DNA of 12,663 bases from an uncultured Kiritimatiellota bacterium. GTDB lineage: Bacteria > Verrucomicrobiota > Kiritimatiellia > RFP12 > UBA1067. Position 1 is the stretch's first letter. Each line of letters starts with the position of its first letter. The notes under the pieces were generated by a model that had not been told where the DNA came from, searched no databases, and was given only the letters and a program-made list of their open reading frames with translations. Shown one piece after another: positions 1-7,141 of the stretch. Location: positions 1-12,663 of the forward strand of contig CAKTZA010000082.1 of assembly GCA_934635045.1 (NCBI GenBank). The letters run 5' to 3'. The translations under genes were made by a program, and so were the position numbers.

Positions 1-76
1 ATCAGGGCGCATTTGTCAACCGGGGGAGGTTTCGCCGGTAAACATTAACCCGACCTCACCTATCTAAAATCCCCCT

Positions 77-98
77 GGCCTGTCACGGGAACAGGGCC
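77..98 (-). terminator. Weak hairpin downstream of the RND pump
   Basis: Arms CCTGT (79-83) and ACAGG (91-95) pair exactly around a seven-base loop, extended by GG/CC (77-78, 97-98) past one bulged G. It lies 36 bases after the pump's stop codon. On the minus strand it is followed by AGGGGGATTTT, so the T-run is five or more bases away; a poor intrinsic terminator at best. The rest of 1-133 shows no gene. Confidence 0.25.
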
Positions 99-133
99 CA
101 TTCGCGGGGGGTGCGCAGAACACCGCGTCGATC

Positions 134-3100
134 TCACGCGCGGCAACCGTGCGGCACAAGCCGCGCGAGGGCCGGGACGACGACGAGCGCCGCGAGCGTC
201 GCGAAGACGAGGCCGCCGAGCTGCACGGCCGCGAGCGGCGCGAGGATCTCGCCGCCCGGCACGTCGGAAGCCGTCACGATGGGCACAAGCCCGAAGACGG
301 TCGTGAGCGACGTCATGAGAATCGGCACCATCCGCTCGCGGCTGCCGAGACGGATCGCCTCGACGGGGCCTGTCCCCTGCCGGACGAGTTCCGCATAGCG
401 GTTGACGAGCAGCAGCCCGTTCCGCACGACGAACCCGATGACCGTGATGATCCCGACCGTGGACGCGACCGAGACGATCCGCCCCGTAAGCGCGACGGCG
501 ACGACCGCGCCGACCAGCGAGAGCGGCACCGTCGCCATCACCACGAACGCCTGCGCCGCCGACCGCGTCGCCGCGACCAGCACGAAGAACACGCAGACGA
601 GCAGCGCGACGGAGAGGACGCCGAGCGTCCGCCGGGCGCTGACGTTCGCCTGGTAGGTGCCGCCGAACGACGCCGTGCAGTCGAATTCCGCCAGCGCCGG
701 CGTCAGGCGCGCGCGCAGCGCCGCCACGAGTTCGCCGACCGAGACGCCCGGCGCCGGATTGAGCGAAATGAGCGCCTGCCGCCGTCCGTTCTCGTGCACG
801 ATCAGGTTGGACGCCTCGTCACGCCGAACGGACGCGACATCGCCGAGCCGCACGAAACGACCCGTGCGCGTCTTGAGGAGGAGCGTGCGCACCGTCGCCT
901 CGTCCGGCTCCGCGGCGTCCAGCCGCAACGTGACGTCGCGGCGGTTCTGCCCGACGGCGACCGTGCCGAGGACGAGCCCGTTAAACGCCGCCGAGACCTG
1001 CTCGCCCGCGTCCGCGAGCGTCAGGCCCTCGTGTGCGAGGCGGTCGAGGTCATAGTCGATCTTGACCGTGTTGACGAGAATCTCGCGGTTCGCCTGCAGG
1101 TCGGCGACTTCCGGGATCTGCGCGAGAATTTCCTTCGCCCGCGCCGCCGCCGCACGAATCTGCGCCGGCGTCTCGCCGAAGATGTTGAGCGTCAGCTCCG
1201 CCGCGTCGCCCGAGAGAACCGCGCTGATGCGGTGGGCGATCGGGTAGCCGATCATGCACGACGCCCCCGGAACGGACTTGATCACGGCGTTCATCCTCGC
1301 CCGCAGGTCGTCCTGATTACACGCCATGTCCACGCGCACGATCAGCTCGGACGCCGAAACGGGCTCCGCATGCTGGTCGCGTTCGGCGCGCCCCGTCTTG
1401 CGCGTCACGCTCAAGACGCCGTCCAGTCCGAGAATTTTCCGCGCAACGTTCTCACTGACGCGCTCCGCCTCGGAGAGGGACGATCCCGGCACGAGCGAAA
1501 CGAAGACGGTGAACGTGTCCTCGTGGAACGGCGGCAGGAAGCTCGACCCGAATCCCGCGCCGTACCAGAGCGCCGCGCCGAGGAGCAGCGCCGCCGCCGC
1601 GACGCACGTCTTGGGGAATCGCAGGGCCGTGCCGAGGAACGGGGCATAGCACGCGAGCAGGATCCGTTCGGGGAGGGACGCGCGGTGCGCGGTCGTCTCG
1701 ACGCACGGCTGATACTCCGCCGACTTGTTCCGCCGCAGCACGAGGGCGAGCGCGGGCGTGACGAGGAACGCCGCGACGACGGAACAGGCGAAGACCGCGA
1801 GATAGGCGTAGGCGAGCGGCTTGAAGAACTGTCCCTCCAGCCCGTGCAGGAAGAAGAGCGGCAGGAACACGAGAACGATGACGAAGCCCGAAAACGCCAC
1901 GCCCGGCGCGACCTCCCGCACCGCCGCGAGGATCTCCGCGCGCGGATTCGACCGCACGCGCCGCCGGAAGATCTCCGTGAAGATGATGGCGCTGTCGACG
2001 ATGTCGCCGACCGCCACGGCCAGGCCGCCGAGCGTCATGATGTTGACGCCCAGACCAAGGGACGGGAAGAGCAACAGCCCCGCGCCGAGGCTCACCGGCA
2101 TCGTCAGGAGGACGATCAGAAGCGCGCGGACGCTCATCAGCGTGAGCCCCAGCACCAAAACGACGATCAGCACCGCACCCCAGACCATTGACTTGCCGTT
2201 CGCGATCGAGAGGTTGATGAAGTCCGACTGGCGGTAGGCGTGACGCTCGATGCGCACGCCCGGCGGCAGCGACAGGCCGTCCAGCGCCGCCTCGACGCGC
2301 TTCGTCAGCTCCAGCGTGTTGCCGCCCGGCGCCTTCTGCACCGAGACGACGACGGCGTCGCGTCCGTTGAAGGACGCACTGCCGCGACGCGGCGCGCCCG
2401 CCAGCGAGACGTCCGCGACGGATCCGAGCCGGAGCGGCGTGCCGCCCTCGGTCGGGATCCACGCGGCGGCCAGTTCCGCCACCGTGTCGGCGCGCGCCGT
2501 CTGGCGGACGGCCAGCTCCTCGCTGCGCACGTCGGCGAGATAGCCGCCGCTCGCCCACGTCCGCGAGGCGCGCACGGCCTCCGCCACATCGCCGACGCCC
2601 AGCCCCTGCTGCGCGAGCCGAAGCGGGTCGTAGCCGATGCGCAGCTCCGGCAGGTTGCCGCCGAGCGCGACCACCTGCGCAATGCCGGGAATCGCCAGAA
2701 GGCGGTTGCGGATGGAATACTCCGCGAGTTCGCGCAGGGCGAGCCCCGTCACGTTCGTCGCCTCCGAGACGAGCGCGACCATCATGATCTCGCCGGACAC
2801 CGAAATGACCGGCGCAATCTCCGGCTCGGCTTCCGCCGGCAGCGACTCGCGCACCTGCCCCAGCCGCTCGAACACGCGGAAGCGCGCCTGGTCGGCATCG
2901 GACGCCCAGTCGAAGTCAACCCAGACGAAGGAGAGCCCGCCGCCTGAACTTGACCGCACCGCCGTCACGCCCGCAAGGCCGTTCATCGCCGACTCGATGG
3001 GCACGGTGATGCGCTGCTCGACCTCCTCGGCGGTGAGGCCGCCCGCCTCGGTCTGGATCGTGACGCGCGGCACCTTGATTTCGGGGAAGACGTCCACGGC

Positions 3101-3208
3101 GAGGTCGCGCGCGACGTAGGCGCCGCCGAGCGTCAGCGCGAGCGCGCCGGCGAGCGTCGTCTTCGGCCAGGCGAGAACGACCGACAGGATGTGCTTCAGC
3201 GCGTTCAT
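134..3208 (-). CDS. CusA/CzcA-type heavy-metal efflux RND permease
   Basis: Inner-membrane proton-driven pump of a tripartite exporter, 1024 aa, normal length for the family. Seen: a first membrane helix (about 8-32), two large periplasmic regions (about 33-335 and 556-860), helix clusters near 340-490 and 862-1015, and the porter-loop motif FLPPFHED near 557. Helix 4 holds VGDIVDSAI...TEI, with D405 and E412 at positions matching the acidic proton-relay residues of CusA; D402 is an additional acid. A late helix has GFVVRNGLLLVNRY. The region matching CusA RINM reads HRISAV, so that copper-relay Met seems absent and copper/silver specificity is doubtful. I chose ATG at 3208, not the GTG at 3211, because GGAG lies 8 bases upstream and the ATG overlaps the adaptor's stop (TGATG). 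Last gene of the efflux operon. Family is secure; substrate is inferred. Confidence 0.93.
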   Translation of the reverse strand: MNALKHILSVVLAWPKTTLAGALALTLGGAYVARDLAVDVFPEIKVPRVTIQTEAGGLTAEEVEQRITVPIESAMNGLAGVTAVRSSSGGGLSFVWVDFDWASDADQARFRVFERLGQVRESLPAEAEPEIAPVISVSGEIMMVALVSEATNVTGLALRELAEYSIRNRLLAIPGIAQVVALGGNLPELRIGYDPLRLAQQGLGVGDVAEAVRASRTWASGGYLADVRSEELAVRQTARADTVAELAAAWIPTEGGTPLRLGSVADVSLAGAPRRGSASFNGRDAVVVSVQKAPGGNTLELTKRVEAALDGLSLPPGVRIERHAYRQSDFINLSIANGKSMVWGAVLIVVLVLGLTLMSVRALLIVLLTMPVSLGAGLLLFPSLGLGVNIMTLGGLAVAVGDIVDSAIIFTEIFRRRVRSNPRAEILAAVREVAPGVAFSGFVIVLVFLPLFFLHGLEGQFFKPLAYAYLAVFACSVVAAFLVTPALALVLRRNKSAEYQPCVETTAHRASLPERILLACYAPFLGTALRFPKTCVAAAALLLGAALWYGAGFGSSFLPPFHEDTFTVFVSLVPGSSLSEAERVSENVARKILGLDGVLSVTRKTGRAERDQHAEPVSASELIVRVDMACNQDDLRARMNAVIKSVPGASCMIGYPIAHRISAVLSGDAAELTLNIFGETPAQIRAAAARAKEILAQIPEVADLQANREILVNTVKIDYDLDRLAHEGLTLADAGEQVSAAFNGLVLGTVAVGQNRRDVTLRLDAAEPDEATVRTLLLKTRTGRFVRLGDVASVRRDEASNLIVHENGRRQALISLNPAPGVSVGELVAALRARLTPALAEFDCTASFGGTYQANVSARRTLGVLSVALLVCVFFVLVAATRSAAQAFVVMATVPLSLVGAVVAVALTGRIVSVASTVGIITVIGFVVRNGLLLVNRYAELVRQGTGPVEAIRLGSRERMVPILMTSLTTVFGLVPIVTASDVPGGEILAPLAAVQLGGLVFATLAALVVVPALARLVPHGCRA

Positions 3209-4440
3209 CACTCGTGCTCCTCGTCACCCGCGTGGAACTTGCCGTCCGCATGGAAGTGCCCGGCGACCTTCTTCTCGCCGCCGAGGGACGGCAGGGCCTG
3301 CTTGAGTTCGTAGACGCCCTGCACGACGACCTCCGCGTCGTCCGCAAGCCCCGTAACGGCCGTCCAGCCGCCCGCCGACGCGCCGAGCCCGACGGCGTGC
3401 GCGACGAAACGATCCGCGTCATGGTCGTCGCGCACGAACACCGACGGCGTGAGGCCGTTCTGAAACACCGCTGCCGACGGCACGCAGAGGACGGGCGTCT
3501 CGTGCGCATCCGTCTCCAACGTGACACGCACCGTCTCGCCCATCGTCAGCGCCGCGTCCGCAAGGCCCGACACCCACACGCCGACGAGACCGTCCGTGCG
3601 CGTGCGGTCAAGACGAATCGTGCCGCGCGCCGCGCCGACGTCCGCCGCGAGGCCATCCGTCCATGTCCGCGCATCCGACACGGGCACGAGTGCACAGACG
3701 ACGGGCGGACGACGCTCCAGCAGGCGCAGGACGGCCGCGCCGCGTTCGACGAAACCGCCCGGCGCGGCGAGGACGTCGGTCACGCGACCGGCGGCGGGCG
3801 CCGTAAGGGCGAACGCACCGGCGGCGGCGTCAACGGCCTTCAGCCCGTACGTCAGCGCCGCGTAGGCCGCGCGTTTCGCCGCGAGTTCCGACGCGAGCGC
3901 GGCGTTCTTCGCGCCCGCCCGCGTCACGGCGTCGAGCCGCGCCGACAGCGTCTGGATTTCGGCGAACAGCGCCGCCGCGTCGGGTGACGTCAATCGCGCG
4001 AGTTCGTCGCCGGATGCCACGTCGTCGTGCGGGCGCACGACGCACGGAACAAACCCCGCAAGCGGCAGGGCGACCGTACGCGACGCCAACGGGTCGGCGA
4101 CGACGCGCCCGTACAGGCTGTGCGTCGAGGCGACGCGCCGCCGTTCGGGCCGCGCGACCGTCAGCCCAATCGCCTCCGCCGCACGTTCCGACACCTCGAC
4201 GCCACGCCGTTCCGAGTCAGATGCCGTCTCGTGTTCGTCATGTCCATGTGCCTCATGGTCATGCTCCTCTTCCGCATGCACGCTCCGTGCCTCACCCCGC
4301 ATAGCGCCTGCTACGCAGCTCGCTTCGCTCGGAGGATATGTCTCTCCGTGTGGGTCTTCCCCCGCGTGCGTTGCACACCCTTCATGCGCCCCAACCACAA
4401 TCGCCGCGCTCGCGGCCCAACAAAAGATCAACTGCTTCAT
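3208..4440 (-). CDS. RND efflux periplasmic adaptor (CusB/CzcB/HlyD family), His-rich
   Basis: Membrane-fusion protein that should bridge the RND pump and the outer-membrane channel, 410 aa. Seen: N-terminal export signal (1-18, ending VVGA), a His/Asp/Glu-rich stretch at 55-71 (HAEEEHDHEAHGHDEHE), split barrel-sandwich (lipoyl-like) halves near 110-150 and 208-240 around a helical hairpin at about 153-200, beta-barrel near 245-310, membrane-proximal domain near 315-385, and a second His-rich tail (HFHADGKFHAGDEEHE, 395-410). The His-rich ends are common in metal-efflux adaptors and favour a divalent-cation substrate. Start ATG has GAGG 9 bases upstream; that GAGG overlaps the stop of the TolC-like gene (TGAGG). 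Its own stop overlaps the pump's ATG. Residues about 36-49 are encoded by a short-inverted-repeat-rich segment that may be inserted. Confidence 0.9.
   Translation of the reverse strand: MKQLIFCWAASAAIVVGAHEGCATHAGEDPHGETYPPSEASCVAGAMRGEARSVHAEEEHDHEAHGHDEHETASDSERRGVEVSERAAEAIGLTVARPERRRVASTHSLYGRVVADPLASRTVALPLAGFVPCVVRPHDDVASGDELARLTSPDAAALFAEIQTLSARLDAVTRAGAKNAALASELAAKRAAYAALTYGLKAVDAAAGAFALTAPAAGRVTDVLAAPGGFVERGAAVLRLLERRPPVVCALVPVSDARTWTDGLAADVGAARGTIRLDRTRTDGLVGVWVSGLADAALTMGETVRVTLETDAHETPVLCVPSAAVFQNGLTPSVFVRDDHDADRFVAHAVGLGASAGGWTAVTGLADDAEVVVQGVYELKQALPSLGGEKKVAGHFHADGKFHAGDEEHE
4298..4330. repeat. Hairpin-rich segment in the adaptor N-terminal coding region
   Basis: Reading the plus strand, three symmetric units lie side by side: CGC-ATA-GCG (4298-4306), CTGC-TAC-GCAG (4308-4318) and the mirror-symmetric CTCGCTTCGCTC (4319-4330). 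The minus strand encodes roughly PPSEASCVAGAMRG between the signal peptide and the His-rich stretch, a zone free to vary in this family. It could be a small repeat that entered in frame or simply GC-rich sequence. No second copy was noticed in the window. Confidence 0.3.
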
Positions 4441-4451
4441 TTTAGTTTACC

Positions 4452-5744
4452 TCAACTTTCTCGACTACCGAAACGCCATCCGAGGGCCTCTCCGTTCTCC
4501 AGTCCTTCCACCACCGACTTCATGCGCTCGGCGAGTGAGCCGCTGTCGATTCGCCACCGCGCGGCAGCGACGGATTCCGTCAGGAACCGATGCACGGCGC
4601 CGACGTATCCCGGCGCATCCAGTTCGCCCATCGCATACAGCCGCTCCGCCGCCTCCAGCGACAGCGGCTCGGACGGCCGCGCGTCCGCATGCAGACGCGC
4701 CGCTTCACTCGCCAGTTCATGCCACTTCTGCACAGCCGTGCGCCACGCCTCGACGGCGGCCTGTCGCGCCTCGTCGCGTGCGCCGCGCGCCGTCGCGATG
4801 CCGACGCGGTTGCGATTCCAGAGCGGCAGGGTCAGCCCCGCCGTGAAGCCCACGCGGTCAAATCCCTCTTCGCGGCTGTACGCAGGGCCAACCGAAAGTT
4901 CCGGGTATTGCCGACGAATCTCCCGGTCGAGTTCAGCCTCACCGCCGGACAGCCGGGCGACGGCCGCACGCACGGACGGCGCATTCGTGAACGCGAGAAC
5001 CGCGTAGACGTTCGTCGGAAAGTCCGCAACCGATTCGCCGTCCGTCCAGTCGATTTCGCACGTCGGCGCAAGCAGCAGCGTCCGGCGCAAGGCCGCTTCC
5101 GCCGCGAACTGCTCGTGCGCGAGCTCCTGCCGCGTGCGCGTCCATTCCCGCGCGTCGGCGACCAGCTGCTCGTGTTCGACGCGCGACAGTTCGCCCGCGT
5201 CCGCAAGCCGCGCCGCCGCCGCCGAGGCCGCAAGGTAATTCGTCGACGCGAGCAAGCGCGCAATCGTCGCGTTCACCCGCTTCAGCTCGCGCGCCGTCAC
5301 GGCCTGCGCGGCGGCTTCGCCTGCCGCGTCCCGCTCCGCCGCGACGAGCGCCCAGCGGTCGGCCTCGGCGTAGGCTTCCGCCGCGCGCTTCTCCAGCCCC
5401 GGAATGCCGCTCAGGGGCAGCGTGAAGGTCAGCGACCCGCCCCAGACGAAGGGATTTTCAGGCTCTTTGAGAATGCGAAGCCAATCGATGTCGAGGGACG
5501 GATCCTCCCACCAGCCCGCCGCGTCGGCCTTGGCCTCAGCCGTCGCGCGCGCAAGGCGCAAGACGTTCAGTTCGGGGCTGAACGCGACCACCCGCCGCCG
5601 CACGTCGGAAACCGACAGCGCGAGCCGCGCGGGAGCCGCCTCGAGACGGACGGCCTCCGCCGCCCAGTCGACGGGCGCGGGCTCGTAGGCCACGCACCCG
5701 GCGACCAGAAGCGGCAGGGCCAGCGTTGCGGACGACTTCTTCAT
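4452..5744 (-). CDS. TolC-family outer-membrane efflux lipoprotein
   Basis: Outer-membrane channel component (CusC/CzcC/OEP class), 430 aa, normal length. Seen: lipoprotein signal MKKSSATLALPLLVAGC with the lipobox at residues 14-17 and Cys17 as the lipidation site; Ala/Arg/Glu-rich heptad-like helices typical of the periplasmic tunnel; short strand-like segments such as SLTFTLPLSGIPGLEKR and GFTAGLTLPLWNRNRVG that match the two pseudo-repeats of the family (the second is the classic LPLWNRNR motif). The frame stays open upstream to 6017, but that part is low-complexity and would bury the lipoprotein signal, so ATG 5744 is the start. It overlaps the stop of the small His-rich gene (ATGA) and has only a weak Shine-Dalgarno sequence (GGTG), which suggests translational coupling. 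The adaptor gene starts 11 bases after its stop. Confidence 0.88.
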   Translation of the reverse strand: MKKSSATLALPLLVAGCVAYEPAPVDWAAEAVRLEAAPARLALSVSDVRRRVVAFSPELNVLRLARATAEAKADAAGWWEDPSLDIDWLRILKEPENPFVWGGSLTFTLPLSGIPGLEKRAAEAYAEADRWALVAAERDAAGEAAAQAVTARELKRVNATIARLLASTNYLAASAAAARLADAGELSRVEHEQLVADAREWTRTRQELAHEQFAAEAALRRTLLLAPTCEIDWTDGESVADFPTNVYAVLAFTNAPSVRAAVARLSGGEAELDREIRRQYPELSVGPAYSREEGFDRVGFTAGLTLPLWNRNRVGIATARGARDEARQAAVEAWRTAVQKWHELASEAARLHADARPSEPLSLEAAERLYAMGELDAPGYVGAVHRFLTESVAAARWRIDSGSLAERMKSVVEGLENGEALGWRFGSRES

Positions 5745-5983
5745 TTCACCGCCGCCGGAGCCGGTTGCGCGACCGTCGCCGGTGCGGCATTCGTCGCGAC
5801 CGGCTTCGCGGACCTCTTCGCCTTCTTGACGTGGTGGTGCGTCGTGCCGTTGCGGCCCGGACGGCGCACGCCCATCTTGTGGCAGCCGCGATGGACTGTC
5901 GTCGTCTCCGCCTGCGCTTCGGCCGGGACGGTGAACGTGACGGCCACGAGGGCCAGCGCCAGTGTCAGCAGGGATCGTTTCAT
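5741..5983 (-). CDS. Small exported His-rich protein, first gene of the efflux operon
   Basis: An 80-residue protein that I do not assign to a named family. Seen: Sec signal peptide MKRSLLTLALALVAVTFTVP with a likely cut after AEAQA (25); then a short mature chain with HRGCHKMG (31-38), GTTHHHVKKAKR (46-57) and an Ala/Pro/Val-rich tail (61-80). The His/Cys pattern could bind metal, so a periplasmic chaperone or buffer comparable in role to CusF is possible, but no CusF-like fold is evident; the basic, Ala/Pro-rich layout also resembles acid-shock (Asr-like) proteins. Start chosen at ATG 5983 because GGAG (5992-5995) lies 9 bases upstream; an in-frame ATG at 5992 directly abuts that site. Its stop overlaps the ATG of the TolC-like gene, linking it to the pump. 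Confidence 0.75.
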   Translation of the reverse strand: MKRSLLTLALALVAVTFTVPAEAQAETTTVHRGCHKMGVRRPGRNGTTHHHVKKAKRSAKPVATNAAPATVAQPAPAAVK

Positions 5984-5984
5984 C

Positions 5985-6025
5985 GTGTGCATCTCCTTTT
6001 GAGGGTTTATGATGCACACAGTATA
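5985..6025 (-). promoter_or_regulatory. Leader of the efflux operon: inverted repeat, RBS and possible -10
   Basis: On the minus strand a possible -10, TATACT, lies at 6025-6020; the hexamer 17 bases upstream (AGGTGG) is a poor -35, so the promoter would need an activator or is wrong. Next comes an exact 8-bp inverted repeat, GTGTGCAT (6019-6012) and ATGCACAC (5992-5985), separated by 19 bases that contain AAAAGGAG, the ribosome-binding site of the small His-rich gene. The repeat could be an operator for a dimeric regulator. It could also be an RNA hairpin holding the RBS in its loop, but only if transcription starts upstream, because with TATACT as -10 the left arm would be mostly untranscribed. 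Confidence 0.4.
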
Positions 6026-6035
6026 GGAAACGAAC

Positions 6036-6302
6036 CTAACCGCCACCTTTCCGCCAGATGACCATTTGGCAATCTCTGCGACGCCCCGCGACGTGCGTCC
6101 CCGCGAGCGCAAGCGAGACGACCTGGCCCGACAGCGCGTAGCTCTTGCCGCGCCCCAAGCGCCCCCGAAGGCCCATCGCCTCCAGATGGTGCGTCCATTC
6201 CCGCGTCCACCAGCTGCGGCCCGCGCCCGTGCGCGACTCCTGCGCCCGGATGCCGACGGCAAACTGCGGGATGCGGACGGGATCGCGCTTCTTGCCGGAC
6301 AT
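6036..6302 (-). CDS. Stand-alone SWIM N-terminal-like small protein
   Basis: An 88-residue protein. From memory of the family, its core (GRSWWTREWTHHLEAMG, RLGRGKSYALSGQVVSL, then THVAGRR...CQMVIW) resembles the N-terminal region of SWIM zinc-finger proteins, where a T/SWWxxxW motif is followed by LxRGRxYxxxGxVxxL and VxGSxxxxYxV. The zinc-binding CxCxnCxH part and everything after it are missing, so this is either a trimmed remnant or an independent short version. The frame is favoured over the overlapping 104-codon frame because of its folded-protein look and its start: the ATG overlaps the stop of the upstream glycosyltransferase (TGATG) with GGGGG about 5 bases upstream. Function unknown. 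The assignment has not been tested by a profile search. Confidence 0.6.
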   Translation of the reverse strand: MSGKKRDPVRIPQFAVGIRAQESRTGAGRSWWTREWTHHLEAMGLRGRLGRGKSYALSGQVVSLALAGTHVAGRRRDCQMVIWRKGGG

Positions 6303-7141
6303 CAGCGCCCCCTTTCTTCATTCCGGAAGACGAAGCCCCAGACCTTGAACAGGTACTTGAGGTAGATGAGCGGCAGACACGACCAGACGCCGTTCGCCCG
6401 CAGGGCGCGGAGATCCTGCCGGTTGATGGCGACGTTGCTCCGGAACCCGCCCGTGGACAGGCCGCCCATCCGCATGACGTGCGTGCAGACCGGCAGGTAG
6501 CGCGTCCGGATGCGATGCGTGACGAAGAGGCGCAGCATCAGCTCGAAGTCCGCACAGATTGGATAGTCGAGCGAATAGAGCCCGTATTTCTCGAAGCACG
6601 CACGGCGCACGAACGTGCTCGGATGCGCCGGGAACGTCGCGAAACGGAACATCCAGCGACGGAAGAAGCGGCCTGTGCAATAGCGCCGCGTCGGCTGACG
6701 GCGGATCTCGTCCACCGTCCTCCCGACGACGACGAACCGGACATCGGCATACGTGGCATCGACCTCGTCGCCGAACGCCTGCGCGACTTTCGCCAACGTG
6801 TCGTCCTCGGCCAGGACGTCATCCGAATGGACGAGCCCGATGACATCGCCCGTCGCCAGCCGGATGCCCTTGTTGATCGCATCGTAAAGCCCCCGGTCCC
6901 TTTCGGACACCCACCTGACCGTGAAGCTTCCGGCGGTCGCCCCTTTGCGCCGTCCCACCTCGGCGCGGCGCACGTCCTCTGCATAGCGGCGGACGACATC
7001 GATCGTGCCATCCGTCGATCCGCCATCGACGATGACGTGTTCGAGGTCGAATCCGTCCAGCTTTTGCCGTGCGACGGACGCCAATGCCACACGGATCGTC
7101 TCCGCACGATTCCAGACGACCGTGACAATCGAGAACTTCAT
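6302..7141 (-). CDS. Family 2 glycosyltransferase (WcaE-like)
   Basis: A 279-residue GT-A fold sugar transferase, probably cytoplasmic, using a nucleotide sugar to extend a surface glycan. Seen: FSIVTVVWNRAETI at the N-terminus, IVDGGSTDGT (37-46) in the nucleotide-binding strand-loop, SERDRGLYDAINKGIRLATG (79-98), and HSDD (105-108) as the metal-binding DxD equivalent. The C-terminal part (PICADFELMLRLF near 194-206) carries the acidic residues usual for acceptor binding and catalysis. The SERDxGxYDAxNKG pattern is typical of colanic-acid WcaE-type enzymes; sugar and acceptor cannot be read here. Residues 57-73 (RRAEVGRRKGATAGSFT) form a basic insertion ahead of the SERD block. The start overlaps the GT4 stop by four bases (ATGA), and its own stop overlaps the next start. 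Confidence 0.88.
   Translation of the reverse strand: MKFSIVTVVWNRAETIRVALASVARQKLDGFDLEHVIVDGGSTDGTIDVVRRYAEDVRRAEVGRRKGATAGSFTVRWVSERDRGLYDAINKGIRLATGDVIGLVHSDDVLAEDDTLAKVAQAFGDEVDATYADVRFVVVGRTVDEIRRQPTRRYCTGRFFRRWMFRFATFPAHPSTFVRRACFEKYGLYSLDYPICADFELMLRLFVTHRIRTRYLPVCTHVMRMGGLSTGGFRSNVAINRQDLRALRANGVWSCLPLIYLKYLFKVWGFVFRNEERGR

Noticed and set aside
14..19. Minus-strand TTGACA resembling a -35 box
   Set aside because: The matching -10 would lie beyond the window edge, so it cannot be judged.
149..2191. 680-codon open frame on the plus strand
   Set aside because: It is antisense to the RND pump and rich in Arg, Asp, Glu and His with no domain or hydrophobic pattern; long antisense frames are expected in GC-rich genes.
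1452..2558. 368-codon minus-strand frame inside the RND pump gene
   Set aside because: Same-strand shadow in another frame; Arg/Gly/Ala-rich without domain content.
4590..6002. 470-codon open frame on the plus strand
   Set aside because: Antisense to the TolC-like gene, Arg-rich, without recognisable motifs.
5745..6017. N-terminal extension of the TolC-like frame
   Set aside because: It overlaps the His-rich gene in another frame and would bury the lipoprotein signal; ATG 5744 fits the family.
6007..6321. 104-codon minus-strand frame overlapping the SWIM-like gene
   Set aside because: Composition resembles a GC shadow; the 88-codon frame has motif-like content and a TGATG junction with the upstream gene.
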